Of a stretch of 64,000 nt of DNA, positions 9,216 to 17,009 are shown one piece after another. This stretch comes from Rhodoblastus sp963704565 (GTDB lineage: Bacteria > Pseudomonadota > Alphaproteobacteria > Rhizobiales > Beijerinckiaceae): contig OY969917.1 in assembly GCA_963704565.1 (NCBI GenBank), forward strand, positions 2,728,001-2,792,000, written 5' to 3'. Under the pieces are notes generated by a model. It did no database searches. It worked only from the letters and a program-made list of their open reading frames with translations, and was not told the origin of the DNA. Position 1 is the first letter of the stretch. Each line of letters starts with the position of its first letter. A program made the translations under genes and the position numbers.

Positions 9216-10658
9216 ATGAAAAAAAATTTAATTTTCGCGCTGCTGTTTATCGCGGCGCCTCCAACGGTCGCGCGCGCGACCGTGGTCTCCCCGCCGAATG
9301 CGTCGTCCGGCGCGCCGCCGGCGAATTCCTGTTTCAGCAGTTTGTGGAATTTTTTGAACGCCTCGTCGGATGAATGCCCCCTTTCCTATGGCGGCGTCAC
9401 AATCTTCGGCAATATCGACGGCGGCTATGGCTACGAGCAATGGGGCGTCCCGCTCGGAATGAACGCCAAGAAAGCCAATTACGGCATCCAGAAGAACAGC
9501 GGAAACACCCATTGGCTGTGGTCGCCCAACGGGATCAGCACTTCGGTCTATGGCGTCAAGATGAACGAGAAATTCGCGGACGGCTGGCGCCTCATCGGCG
9601 TCGCCGAAGGCGGTTTCGACCCCTTTACCTTGCGGCTCATCAACGGCCCGGCCTCGCTTGCGGCCAATAACAAGGACAAGCTCGCCTATCAGACGTCGAA
9701 TTTCAATTCCAGCCGCGCCGGGCAATGGGACAATTCCCAGGGCTTTTTCGGCGTCAGCAGCCGAAACTATGGCATATTGACCTTCGGCCGGACCAATGCG
9801 CTCTCGCACAGCCTTCTGACGGCCTATGACCCCGTGGCCTCGGTCGCCTTTTCCCAACTCGGTTTTTCGGGCGCCTATTCAGGTTTCGGCGTCAATTCGA
9901 CGACCCGCGTCAACACCGCCGTCACTTACCGCCTGAACTATCAGAACCTGCGCTTCGCGGCGCAGACGCAGATCGGCGGCTTCGACGACGGCAATGCGGC
10001 GGCCGCCCAGTCCCAGGTCCAACTCGGCGCGAATTTCGGCGATCTGTCCTTCGACGGCGTTTACAGCATCGCGAAAGACGCCGCATCCTTCTCCAGCTAT
10101 TCCGGCGCCAAGCTGCCGGCCGGCTACAATCCGAATTCGATCGTCCAGGCGACGCTGGCCGACACCCGTGGCCTGGAACTGCTGGCGCGCTACAAATATG
10201 AATCGTTCAGGTTTTACGTCGGCTATACGCGAGCTGTGCTGCACAACCCCAGCGACACCTATTTGATGGGATTCCCCACGCCCGCCGCCGGTATTTTCGT
10301 CCCGCCCGGGGCGGTGACGTCAAACGCTTATGCGGTCCCACGTCGTTACCAGACCGTCTGGACCGGCGTTCGCTATAAAATTCTCACCAATCTCGCCGTG
10401 TCCTCCGGCGTCTATTGGGACACCCAGAACGATTATCTCCCAGCGCCGGGCGTCTGCTCCGGTTCGGGCGCGTCGACCAGCAACTCCAAATGCGCCGGCG
10501 GCCGCTATTCCTATTCCCTCCTCCTCGATTACAAGCCGCTCAAACGGCTTGACGTCTATGCGGGCGCGATGGTCTCGAACGTCTATGGCGGCACGGCGAG
10601 CGGCTATCTCCACACCCAGAACATCGACCCGACGGTTGGCGTCCGTATCAGGTTCTGA
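9216..10658 (+). CDS. Gram-negative porin
   Basis: 480-residue outer membrane beta-barrel. A cleavable signal peptide (MKKNLIFALLFIAAPPTVARA) is followed by alternating amphipathic strands rich in Tyr, Gly and Asn, for example VTIFGNIDGGYGYEQWGV, SSRNYGILTFGRTNAL and LLARYKYESFRFYVGYTR. The last residue is Phe in VGVRIRF, the standard C-terminal signature for BAM-dependent insertion. The start at 9216 follows a strong GGGGGAGAAG ribosome site; the open frame upstream to 8931 lacks one. The sequence resembles the Porin_4/OmpC-like group. Substrate specificity is not evident. It converges on the small secreted protein gene, with 16 nt between stops and no visible terminator. Confidence 0.88.
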   Translation: MKKNLIFALLFIAAPPTVARATVVSPPNASSGAPPANSCFSSLWNFLNASSDECPLSYGGVTIFGNIDGGYGYEQWGVPLGMNAKKANYGIQKNSGNTHWLWSPNGISTSVYGVKMNEKFADGWRLIGVAEGGFDPFTLRLINGPASLAANNKDKLAYQTSNFNSSRAGQWDNSQGFFGVSSRNYGILTFGRTNALSHSLLTAYDPVASVAFSQLGFSGAYSGFGVNSTTRVNTAVTYRLNYQNLRFAAQTQIGGFDDGNAAAAQSQVQLGANFGDLSFDGVYSIAKDAASFSSYSGAKLPAGYNPNSIVQATLADTRGLELLARYKYESFRFYVGYTRAVLHNPSDTYLMGFPTPAAGIFVPPGAVTSNAYAVPRRYQTVWTGVRYKILTNLAVSSGVYWDTQNDYLPAPGVCSGSGASTSNSKCAGGRYSYSLLLDYKPLKRLDVYAGAMVSNVYGGTASGYLHTQNIDPTVGVRIRF

Positions 10659-10674
10659 AACGCTTCCGCCCCCG

Positions 10675-10965
10675 TCAGTCGGGATTGCCGCCGACGCAGC
10701 CGGTGTTGCAATTATCGGGATTGGTGCTCATGCCGTCCTCGCCCTGCTCCGCGCCGGGATTGCCGCGCGCCGAGGGCTCAACCGGCTGACGCGCGCGCGC
10801 GTCGCCGCCAGAAGGCCGCGACTCGGCCCGGGGAACAGGCGCCATGCCCTGCGTCGTGTGGCGGCGATGATGATGGTGGCGCGTCACGCCGTCTTCCGCC
10901 GCCCGTGAAGATGAACCAATCAGGGCAAGACTGAGGGCTGCGGCCAATGCAATCGATCTTTTCAT
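10675..10965 (-). CDS. Small secreted protein, unknown function
   Basis: 96 residues. A signal peptide (MKRSIALAAALSLALIGSSSRA) precedes a low-complexity mature region of about 74 residues with a His/Arg patch (HHHHRRH), Pro/Arg/Gly stretches and a C-terminal segment containing NPDNCNTGCVGGNPD. The start at 10965 is supported by GGGAGG six nt upstream; a longer frame from 11037 has no such site. The mature protein is probably disordered and periplasmic. The His cluster and two Cys could bind metal, which is speculation. No family recognised. Confidence 0.6.
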   Translation of the reverse strand: MKRSIALAAALSLALIGSSSRAAEDGVTRHHHHRRHTTQGMAPVPRAESRPSGGDARARQPVEPSARGNPGAEQGEDGMSTNPDNCNTGCVGGNPD

Positions 10966-11192
10966 GACGACCTCCCGAATCCTTTCAGCAATCCAGCCAC
11001 AGGCCCCCGCCCCCCGACGACGATTCGAATCGCCCACTTCTTCAAGATAGATGCTTTCCGCGCAATTTCAGCAGCGCGACCTGATTTTCGCGTCCTTTTT
11101 TGACAAAGACGCGCGCTCCTGCCCGAATAGGCTAAATCCTCGGGCGAGGGCGCCCGCGCCATTGCGACAAAAAGAAAGAGGCATGCGATTCC

Positions 11193-12164
11193 ATGCGGGA
11201 ACAAGTCATCGGCGTGGCCGACATTGGCGGCACGCACGCGCGTTTCGCCTTCGCCTCCGTCGCGGGCGGGCGGGTTCGCGGCCTGGGGCCCGCCACCGTG
11301 TTCAAGGTCGCGGATTTTTCGAGTCTCGCCGAGGCCTGGCGCGCCTTTCTGGCTGGCGCGAAAAAGCCCGCGCCGCGCGGGGCGGCGCTCGCCGTCGCCT
11401 GTCCGGTGCGCGGCGAAACCCTGAAATTCACCAATAATCCCTGGCGGCTGCGCCCCGGGATCTTGGCTGGAGAACTGGGCGTCGAAAAACTGCTCATCGT
11501 CAACGATTTCGGCGCGGTCGGCCATGCCGCGGCGCAGCTCTCGCCCGAGGATTTTCTCCATGTGGCGGGACCGCGGCGGCCTTTGCCGCGCCCCGGAATC
11601 GTCAGCGTGGTCGGACCCGGCACCGGCCTTGGGGTCGCGCTGACTTTGCTGGACGAGAAATCCCACCGGGTGGTGGAGGCCGAAGGCGGACATGCGGGCT
11701 TCGCGCCGCGCGACGCTTTCGAGGAACGCCTGTTGGCCCGGTTGCGCGCCAAATATGGCCGCGTCTCGGTCGAACGGATCGTTTCCGGCCCCGGCCTGGC
11801 CGAGATCCACGCCGCTTTGCTTGAAACCTCCGGGGCGCCTGCCTTCGCGGATGACAAAGCCTTGTGGACCGCGGCGATCTCCGGCGACGACGCATTGGCG
11901 CGCGCCGCCCTGGAGCGTTTCCTCTCCTGTCTTGGCGCCTTCGTCGGCGATGTCGTCCTGATCCATGGCGCCCAGGCCGTCGTCCTGGCCGGCGGCCTGC
12001 TGCCGCGCATGGTCGATCTGCTGCGACGCTCCGGCTTCGCCGAAGCCCTGGCGGAAAAAGGCCGCTATGCCGCGCTGATGGCCGATCTTCCGGTCTGGCT
12101 GCTGGCCCACCCCCAACCGGGTCTGTTCGGCGCGGCGGCGGCTTTCGCGGCGCAAGAGAGCTGA
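11193..12164 (+). CDS. glk: Glucokinase
   Basis: 323-residue bacterial glucokinase (non-ROK Glk family), phosphorylating glucose with ATP in the cytoplasm. Diagnostic motifs in order: the phosphate-1 loop VADIGGTHARFAF, the sugar-site segment FTNNPW, VNDFGAV with the catalytic Asp, the GPGTGLGVAL glycine loop, EGGHAGFAP, a C-terminal LAGGLLPRM and LFGAAAAF. Length is normal. No phosphotransferase or glucose transporter gene lies alongside; the neighbours are a secreted protein and a TonB system, so no operon is inferred. Confidence 0.92.
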   Translation: MREQVIGVADIGGTHARFAFASVAGGRVRGLGPATVFKVADFSSLAEAWRAFLAGAKKPAPRGAALAVACPVRGETLKFTNNPWRLRPGILAGELGVEKLLIVNDFGAVGHAAAQLSPEDFLHVAGPRRPLPRPGIVSVVGPGTGLGVALTLLDEKSHRVVEAEGGHAGFAPRDAFEERLLARLRAKYGRVSVERIVSGPGLAEIHAALLETSGAPAFADDKALWTAAISGDDALARAALERFLSCLGAFVGDVVLIHGAQAVVLAGGLLPRMVDLLRRSGFAEALAEKGRYAALMADLPVWLLAHPQPGLFGAAAAFAAQES

Positions 12165-12314
12165 CAAGAGGCTTCGACCGCTTATTTCTTCCTCAAAAGC
12201 GCGGTTTCGGGAAATATTCCCGGCGCTTGAAGGCCGTTTGTCCCTGTCATTCCGCTTAAAGCCCTATAGATTCCCGGAAAGGAAGGCGGCAGGCTCCTCG
12301 GCGTCGGGAACGGC

Positions 12315-12370
12315 AAGGACTTACGGCCAAGGACTTACGGCCAAGGATTCATGGCCAAGGATTCATGGCA
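12315..12370 (+). repeat. Four 14-nt tandem repeats running into the exbB start codon
   Basis: Two identical units AAGGACTTACGGCC (12315-12328, 12329-12342) are followed by AAGGATTCATGGCC (12343-12356) and AAGGATTCATGGCA (12357-12370). The last A is the first base of the exbB ATG. Every unit starts with an SD-like AAGGA; the final one (12357-12361) lies 8 nt before the ATG and is the likely ribosome site. Units 3 and 4 contain additional out-of-frame ATGs at 12351 and 12365. Confidence 0.9.
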
Positions 12371-13020
12371 TGGACAATATTTCGCTTACCCCGATCGGCC
12401 TGTTCGTCCAGGCGGGCCTGGTTGGCAAATTTGTCATGGCGCTGTTGTTCGCCGCCTCGATCTGGTGCTGGCTGTTGATCGTCGAAGCCTTGTTCGGGCT
12501 GTCGCGTCTGTCGCGCGCCCTGCAGGAGGCCAAGGCGGGGCGGGCGAGCGCCCTGCTTGCGCCCATCGACGCCCTTGGCGCGCAGGAGGCGAGAATCCGC
12601 GTCGCGGGCGAGACCGTGTCGGAGCGTCGTCAAAGGATCGTCGACAAGATGACTCGCGCCAGCGTGGAGCTCCTGACCAAAGCCGAGGGAGGGCTTGCCA
12701 ATCTCGCGGTGATTTCCTCGGTGTCGCCCTTCGTCGGTCTGTTCGGCACGGTTTGGGGCATCATGGCGAGTTTCGTCGGCATCGCCGCCGCCAAGGACAC
12801 CAGCCTCGCCGTGGTGGCGCCTGGCATAGCCGAGGCCTTGGCGGCGACCGCCTATGGCCTGGCCGCCGCCATTCCGGCGGCAGTCGGCTATAATCGCCTG
12901 GGCGCCGCCTTTTCCCGGCTCGGCCAAAATCTGGTGAACCGGGCCGCCGACCATGCGCTGGAGCTGACCCGCGACCCTGTCGCCGCGCCGCCGGTCGGCG
13001 TCAAGGCGGAGGCCGCGTGA
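12370..13020 (+). CDS. exbB: MotA/TolQ/ExbB proton channel family protein
   Basis: 216-residue inner membrane protein that with ExbD forms the proton channel energising TonB. Three TM helices are visible: about residues 15-40, a helix spanning VISSVSPFVGLFGTVWGIM, and one around AEALAATAYGLAAAIPAAVGYN. The loop between TM2 and TM3 has the family hallmark VAPGIAEALAATA. ATG 12370 is preferred because the last tandem repeat supplies AAGGA 8 nt upstream; the frame is open to 12238 but those residues look non-coding. Its stop overlaps the exbD start (TGATG). TolQ is an alternative name; the TonB-like third gene favours ExbB. Confidence 0.88.
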   Translation: MDNISLTPIGLFVQAGLVGKFVMALLFAASIWCWLLIVEALFGLSRLSRALQEAKAGRASALLAPIDALGAQEARIRVAGETVSERRQRIVDKMTRASVELLTKAEGGLANLAVISSVSPFVGLFGTVWGIMASFVGIAAAKDTSLAVVAPGIAEALAATAYGLAAAIPAAVGYNRLGAAFSRLGQNLVNRAADHALELTRDPVAAPPVGVKAEAA

Positions 13021-13493
13021 TGGCTTTTTCCGCCAACGGCCAAGGTTCCTACAGCAGCCAGGGACGGCCCGGCTTCTTTCGCCCGCAAGCCGATATCAAT
13101 GTGACGCCGATGGTCGACGTCATGCTGGTTCTTCTCATCATCTTCATGGTCACCGCGCCTTTGCTCACCGCCGGGATGAAGGTGCAATTGCCGCAAGCCC
13201 ACGCCGCCCGGCCGCTCGATCCGAAAGAGCCGGTGGTGGTGGTGGTCGGGCGCGACGGTCAGCTCGCGGTCGGCGACGAGAAGGTCGCCGCCGCCGATCT
13301 CGTCCAACTGGTCAAGTTGAAGCTTGGCGATGACCTTACACGCGTCGTCCATCTGCGCGGCGACAAGGAGGTCGCCTATGGCCGGATGGTCGAGACGCTC
13401 GACCGGCTCGCGAGCAACGGCATCACCCATATCGCCATCGTTACCGACGCCTCCAAATTCGGCGCCGGCGAAGCAGCCAAGGCGCCGAAATGA
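13020..13493 (+). CDS. exbD: Biopolymer transporter ExbD/TolR
   Basis: 157-residue ExbD/TolR. After a Gln/Gly/Ser-rich cytoplasmic tail, one TM helix (about 32-52) carries the essential aspartate in INVTPMVDVMLVLLIIFMV. A periplasmic domain follows, with VVLRGDKEVAYG-like strand and helix segments. ATG 13020 overlaps the exbB stop; a GTG three bases earlier (13017) is an alternative. The downstream tonB start overlaps its stop (ATGA), so all three genes are translationally coupled. Confidence 0.9.
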   Translation: MAFSANGQGSYSSQGRPGFFRPQADINVTPMVDVMLVLLIIFMVTAPLLTAGMKVQLPQAHAARPLDPKEPVVVVVGRDGQLAVGDEKVAAADLVQLVKLKLGDDLTRVVHLRGDKEVAYGRMVETLDRLASNGITHIAIVTDASKFGAGEAAKAPK

Positions 13494-14263
13494 GCGTCGC
13501 CGACGCTTTTTTTGTTCGCGAGCCGGTCCTTCGCGGAGGGCCGGGCGAAGGCGTCCGCCCGGTTTGGCTGCGGCCCCTGGCGCTGGCCGCGATCCTCGCG
13601 TTGCACGCCCTGATCTTTGTCACGATCAAAAGCCAGCCGGCCGCCTTGTCGCCGCTCGACGGAATCGAAGTAACGCTCGCGCCGCTTGGCGACGCCGCCG
13701 AGAACCAGAAGAAGCAGGACGAAATCAAGCCCGCCGCGCCGCCGCCCGTGGAGAAAGTCGCGCCGCCCGCGCCGCCGGTTCAGGCCCCGCCGCCGAAAGT
13801 CGTCGCTCCCGAGGCTGTCGCGCTGCCCGCCGCCCCGCCCAAGCCGCCGGAAGCGGTCGCGGCGCCACACGAGAAACCTCTTCAGGAAAAGCGCAAGGAC
13901 GAAATGGCCGAGCGGCGCCGCAAGGCCCAGGAAGCGCGTCAGGAGTTGCGGCGCGGCGCGGCCCATGGCGGCGCTCATGCGACGGCGATGTCGCCCGCCG
14001 CTTACGCCGGCCTGCTCGCGGCGGAAATCCGCCGCCACACGTTCTATCCCGCCGCCGCGCGCGCCTCCGGCGCCGCCGGCGTGGTCGGCGTCGCCTTCAC
14101 CATCGGCCCGTCCGGCCGATTGGCCGCCCTGTCGATCACTCGATCTTCCGGCAATCCGGTGCTCGACGCTGCGGCGCGCACGACCCTGCGCGCCATTCAC
14201 ACGCCGCCCCCGCCCGGCGGCCGCTTTTCGACCAGCACCAATATCCGCTTTCATTTCAATTAG
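13490..14263 (+). CDS. tonB: Energy transducer TonB
   Basis: 257 residues with TonB architecture. A short cytoplasmic N-terminus precedes a single TM (about 28-46, LRPLALAAILALHALIFVT). A long Pro/Ala/Val/Lys-rich periplasm-spanning linker (about 70-130) and a charged helical stretch (EKRKDEMAERRRKAQEARQ) follow. The C-terminal TonB domain (about 168-257) contains YPAAARASGAAGVVGVAFTI and SSGNPVLDAAARTTLRA. It completes the ExbB-ExbD-TonB operon with a 4-nt overlap. No TonB-dependent receptor lies nearby, so it may serve receptors encoded elsewhere. TolA is less likely because the C-terminal domain is TonB-like. Confidence 0.87.
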   Translation: MSVADAFFVREPVLRGGPGEGVRPVWLRPLALAAILALHALIFVTIKSQPAALSPLDGIEVTLAPLGDAAENQKKQDEIKPAAPPPVEKVAPPAPPVQAPPPKVVAPEAVALPAAPPKPPEAVAAPHEKPLQEKRKDEMAERRRKAQEARQELRRGAAHGGAHATAMSPAAYAGLLAAEIRRHTFYPAAARASGAAGVVGVAFTIGPSGRLAALSITRSSGNPVLDAAARTTLRAIHTPPPPGGRFSTSTNIRFHFN

Positions 14264-14333
14264 ACCGCTCTATGAGACAACATTAAAAATAGTTTTCTTG
14301 CGCGCCGGGCGCTCTCGGACTTAACATTAATTT

Positions 14334-14852
14334 ATGACCCAGGCGCTGATCACCGTTCGAAGGGCGATGCCGGCCGACGCGGAGCAGATCGCGGCCGTCC
14401 ACGACGCCGCTTGGCGCGAGGCCTATCGCGGGCTCATCCCTGGCCGGGAACTGGAGCGCCTGATCGCGCGACGAGGTCCGGACTGGTGGCGCGCCGCCGT
14501 GCTTCAAGGCAGCCGCCTGCTGGTTCTGTCAATTCATGGATCGATCGGCGGCTATGTGTCCTATGGCCGCAACCGCGCGGCCTCGCTCGATTTCGACGGC
14601 GAAATTTATGAGCTTTATCTCGCCCCGGAATATCAAGGGCTGGGTTTCGGCGCGCGGCTTTTCCGCGCGGGCCGCCGCGACCTCGCCGATAACGGCCTCC
14701 ACACCATGCTGGTCTGGACGCTCAGCGATAATCAGCGCGCCATCGAATTCTACCGGCGTCTCGGCGGCGAGCCGGTGCGCCGCGCCAACGAAGTTTTCGG
14801 CGACGAAAAGCTCGGCCGCCTCGCTTTGGGTTTCGGTCCGCTTGGCGGTTGA
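14334..14852 (+). CDS. GNAT family N-acetyltransferase
   Basis: 172 residues with a single GNAT fold. It opens ITVRRAMPADAEQIAAVHDAAWREAYRGLIP, split over beta1 and helices 1-2. Motif A holds the acetyl-CoA pyrophosphate loop in LYLAPEYQGLGFGARLF (Q-x-x-G-x-G/A). The C-terminal part includes VWTLSDNQRAIEFYRRLGGEP, typical of RimI-like members. It probably acetylates an amine or a protein N-terminus; the substrate cannot be deduced. It stands alone, 70 nt after tonB and 83 nt before ppa. Confidence 0.85.
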   Translation: MTQALITVRRAMPADAEQIAAVHDAAWREAYRGLIPGRELERLIARRGPDWWRAAVLQGSRLLVLSIHGSIGGYVSYGRNRAASLDFDGEIYELYLAPEYQGLGFGARLFRAGRRDLADNGLHTMLVWTLSDNQRAIEFYRRLGGEPVRRANEVFGDEKLGRLALGFGPLGG

Positions 14853-14935
14853 CGGTTATGCCCGGAAAGTTCCGGTTGCCTTTTGCGCCTGCGCCTGACT
14901 AATGGGCGGAGAAACGCCAACCATCGGAGTGCGCC

Positions 14936-15472
14936 ATGCGGCTTGACGCCATCAAGATCGGCAATAATCCCCCGGAAGACGTGAATGTCCTGATCGAAGT
15001 TCCGATCGGCGGCGAGCCGATCAAATATGAAATGGACAAGGATGTCGGCACGCTTTTCGTCGACCGCTTCCTCTATACGCCGATGCGCTATCCTGGAAAT
15101 TACGGATTCATTCCGCATACGCTTTCGGAAGACGGCGACCCCTGCGACGTTCTGGTCGCCAACACCCGCCCGATCATCGCCGGCGCCTTCATCAATGTCC
15201 GCCCGATCGGCGTGCTGAAAATGACCGACGAAAGCGGCGGCGACGAAAAAATCATCGCGGTGCCGAGCCACAAGCTCACCAAACGCTATGACAATGTGAA
15301 GTGTTACACCGATCTACCCGAGATCACCTGGAAGCAGATCGAGCATTTCTTCTGCCACTACAAGGATCTCGAACCCGGCAAATGGGTCAAGTTCGCCGGC
15401 TGGGGCGACGCCGCCGAAGCCAAGCGCGTCATAGTCGAGGCGATCGAGCGCGCCAAGATCGAGAAGAAATAA
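14936..15472 (+). CDS. ppa: Inorganic diphosphatase (family I)
   Basis: 178-residue soluble family I pyrophosphatase hydrolysing PPi to two phosphates, which pulls biosynthetic reactions forward. Catalytic signatures are intact: KYEMDKDVGTLFVDRFLYT near the N-terminus, YPGNYGFIPHT, and the metal-binding EDGDPCDVLV motif with its Asp residues. HKLTKRYDNVKCY and CHYKDLEPGKWVK follow. Length is standard for bacterial PPases. An intrinsic terminator lies 26 nt after the stop, so it is probably monocistronic. Confidence 0.96.
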   Translation: MRLDAIKIGNNPPEDVNVLIEVPIGGEPIKYEMDKDVGTLFVDRFLYTPMRYPGNYGFIPHTLSEDGDPCDVLVANTRPIIAGAFINVRPIGVLKMTDESGGDEKIIAVPSHKLTKRYDNVKCYTDLPEITWKQIEHFFCHYKDLEPGKWVKFAGWGDAAEAKRVIVEAIERAKIEKK

Positions 15473-15497
15473 GCCGCCGCCCGCGCCAAGCGGCGCC

Positions 15498-15534
15498 AAA
15501 AACGCCGTGGCCTCGTCGGTCACGGCGTTTTTTT
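15498..15534 (+). terminator. Intrinsic terminator after ppa, likely bidirectional
   Basis: AACGCCGTG (15501-15509) pairs with CACGGCGTT (15521-15529) around an 11-nt loop and runs into seven T residues. A run of five A on the other side gives a T-tract on the minus strand, so it can also end the convergent DegT-type aminotransferase transcript, whose stop is at 15539. Confidence 0.9.
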
Positions 15535-15538
15535 GCGC

Positions 15539-16672
15539 TCAACCGAGCTGTTTCACCGCCGCGTCGACAATGCGGTCCTGCGCTTCGGCGGTCAGATAGG
15601 GGTGCATCGGCAGCGACAGCACTTCTTGCGCGATCTGGTCGGTCACTTTCAGCGCGCCGCCGGCGCAAGGATAAGCGCGATAAGCGGTCTGGCGATGAAG
15701 CGGGACCGGGTAATAGCAGGCGGTGGGAACGCCCGCCTCCCTGAGCGCGGCGACCAGACCGTCGCGCTGGCCGGGCTTGAGCCGGATCGTATATTGCGCC
15801 CAGACCGACTCGCAGCCTTCGGCGACGACCGGGGGAACCGCGACCTCGCGCAGACCTTGCGCATAGCGCGCCGCCACCGCGTCACGCGCCACGATTTCGT
15901 TTGCGAAAATCGCCAGCTTTTCCAGCAGGACCGCCGCCTGGATCGTGTCAAGCCGTCCGGTGACGCCGATGCGGACATTGTCATATTTATCGACGCCCTG
16001 GCCGTGGACGCGCAGCGAGCGCAGAACCTCGGCCAATTCGTCGTCGTCGGTGAAGATGGCGCCGCCGTCGCCATAGGCCCCGAGGGGCTTGGCCGGGAAG
16101 AAGCTGGTGGTGGTCGCGAGGCCGAAGGCTCCGAGTTTGCGCCCGCGATAGGTCGCGCCGAAGGCCTGGGCCGCGTCGCACAGGAGCCACAGCCCCTCGC
16201 GGGCGCAGATCGGCTCGATCGCGTCATAATCGGCCGGCTGGCCAAACAGATCGACCGAAATGACCCCGGCGGGATTGAGCTTTTGCGCGCGCGCCTCGGC
16301 GATGGCCGCCTCCAGCGAGGCCGGGTCCATGTTGAACGTGTCGGGCAGGACATCGACGAAAAAAGGCGTGCCGCCGAGCAGGGCCACGGCTTCGGCTGTC
16401 GCGGCGAAGGTGAAGCTCTGGCAGAGCACGGCGACGCCGGGCTTGACGCCCTTGGCGAGCAGGACGAGGGTCAGCGCGTCGGTGCCGCTGGCGCAGGATA
16501 TGGCATGTTTCGCCCCGCAAAAGGCGGCAAGCTGCTTTTCCAGCTCGAAGACCTCCGGCCCCATGATATAGGCGCCATGATGAATCACCCGTCGGACCGC
16601 CGTCTCGACCTTGTCCGCGATGCGCGCGCGCTGGGCGGCAAGATCGATGAAAGGCATCATGGGCGCGGACAT
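15539..16672 (-). CDS. DegT/DnrJ/EryC1/StrS family PLP-dependent sugar aminotransferase
   Basis: 377-residue aminotransferase of the family that aminates nucleotide-linked keto-sugars. PLP-binding features: ASGTDALTL at about 61-69, Asp166 in LLCDAAQAFGA, and the Schiff-base lysine Lys195 in FFPAKPLGAYGDGG. RLDTIQAAVLLEKL and HPYLTAEAQDRI are also typical. The sequence is closest in feel to WbpE-type UDP-2-acetamido-3-keto-hexuronate aminotransferases. A divergently transcribed Gfo/Idh/MocA oxidoreductase 337 nt away would be a logical preceding enzyme, as in WbpB/WbpE pairs; this is inference, and other partners are missing here. Confidence 0.88.
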   Translation of the reverse strand: MSAPMMPFIDLAAQRARIADKVETAVRRVIHHGAYIMGPEVFELEKQLAAFCGAKHAISCASGTDALTLVLLAKGVKPGVAVLCQSFTFAATAEAVALLGGTPFFVDVLPDTFNMDPASLEAAIAEARAQKLNPAGVISVDLFGQPADYDAIEPICAREGLWLLCDAAQAFGATYRGRKLGAFGLATTTSFFPAKPLGAYGDGGAIFTDDDELAEVLRSLRVHGQGVDKYDNVRIGVTGRLDTIQAAVLLEKLAIFANEIVARDAVAARYAQGLREVAVPPVVAEGCESVWAQYTIRLKPGQRDGLVAALREAGVPTACYYPVPLHRQTAYRAYPCAGGALKVTDQIAQEVLSLPMHPYLTAEAQDRIVDAAVKQLG

Positions 16673-16696
16673 TCAAAGGACTCCTGGATTTAGAAT

Positions 16697-16775
16697 CCGC
16701 GAGCGGTCGGCGTATGCCGGAGCAAGCGGTGATAGAACTTACCCGCGAGCGGTCGGCGTACGCCGGAGCAAGCGG
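16697..16775. repeat. Duplicated 33-bp palindromic repeat
   Basis: Copies at 16697-16729 and 16743-16775 differ at one base (T/C at their 18th position). Each starts with the interrupted palindrome CCGC-GA-GCGG; the second copy contains the perfect palindrome CGGCGTACGCCG. The period is 46 nt. The repeat fills part of the 337-nt gap (16673-17009) between two divergent sugar-metabolism genes; nothing else recognisable is seen in that gap. Confidence 0.85.
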
Positions 16776-17009
16776 AGCATCCCTTTGCGCGAGCGGCGGG
16801 AATCGTTGGCCCTTCCTCGGGGCGATTGGGGCCTATACGATGCGAATCTCGCCGCGTCACTATAAAAAAGGCGGGGCTGGCGCCGCGCCCCTCGGCCATG
16901 CTAAGGCGAGCCCGCCCGATGGAGCCAGGGCCCGGCGCTCCGTCGCATTCCTTTTCACCCGCGTTTCGATAAACCGGGCTTCGCGCGAAAGGCGTCGCAA
17001 GAGCGTCAC

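Noticed and set aside
12351..12893. ORF starting at the ATG inside the third tandem repeat
   Set aside because: Out of frame with exbB and Arg/Gly-rich; only the exbB frame shows TM helices and ExbB motifs.
15533..16693. 386-codon plus-strand ORF opposite the DegT-type aminotransferase
   Set aside because: Antisense shadow; no family features, while the minus strand has full catalytic motifs.
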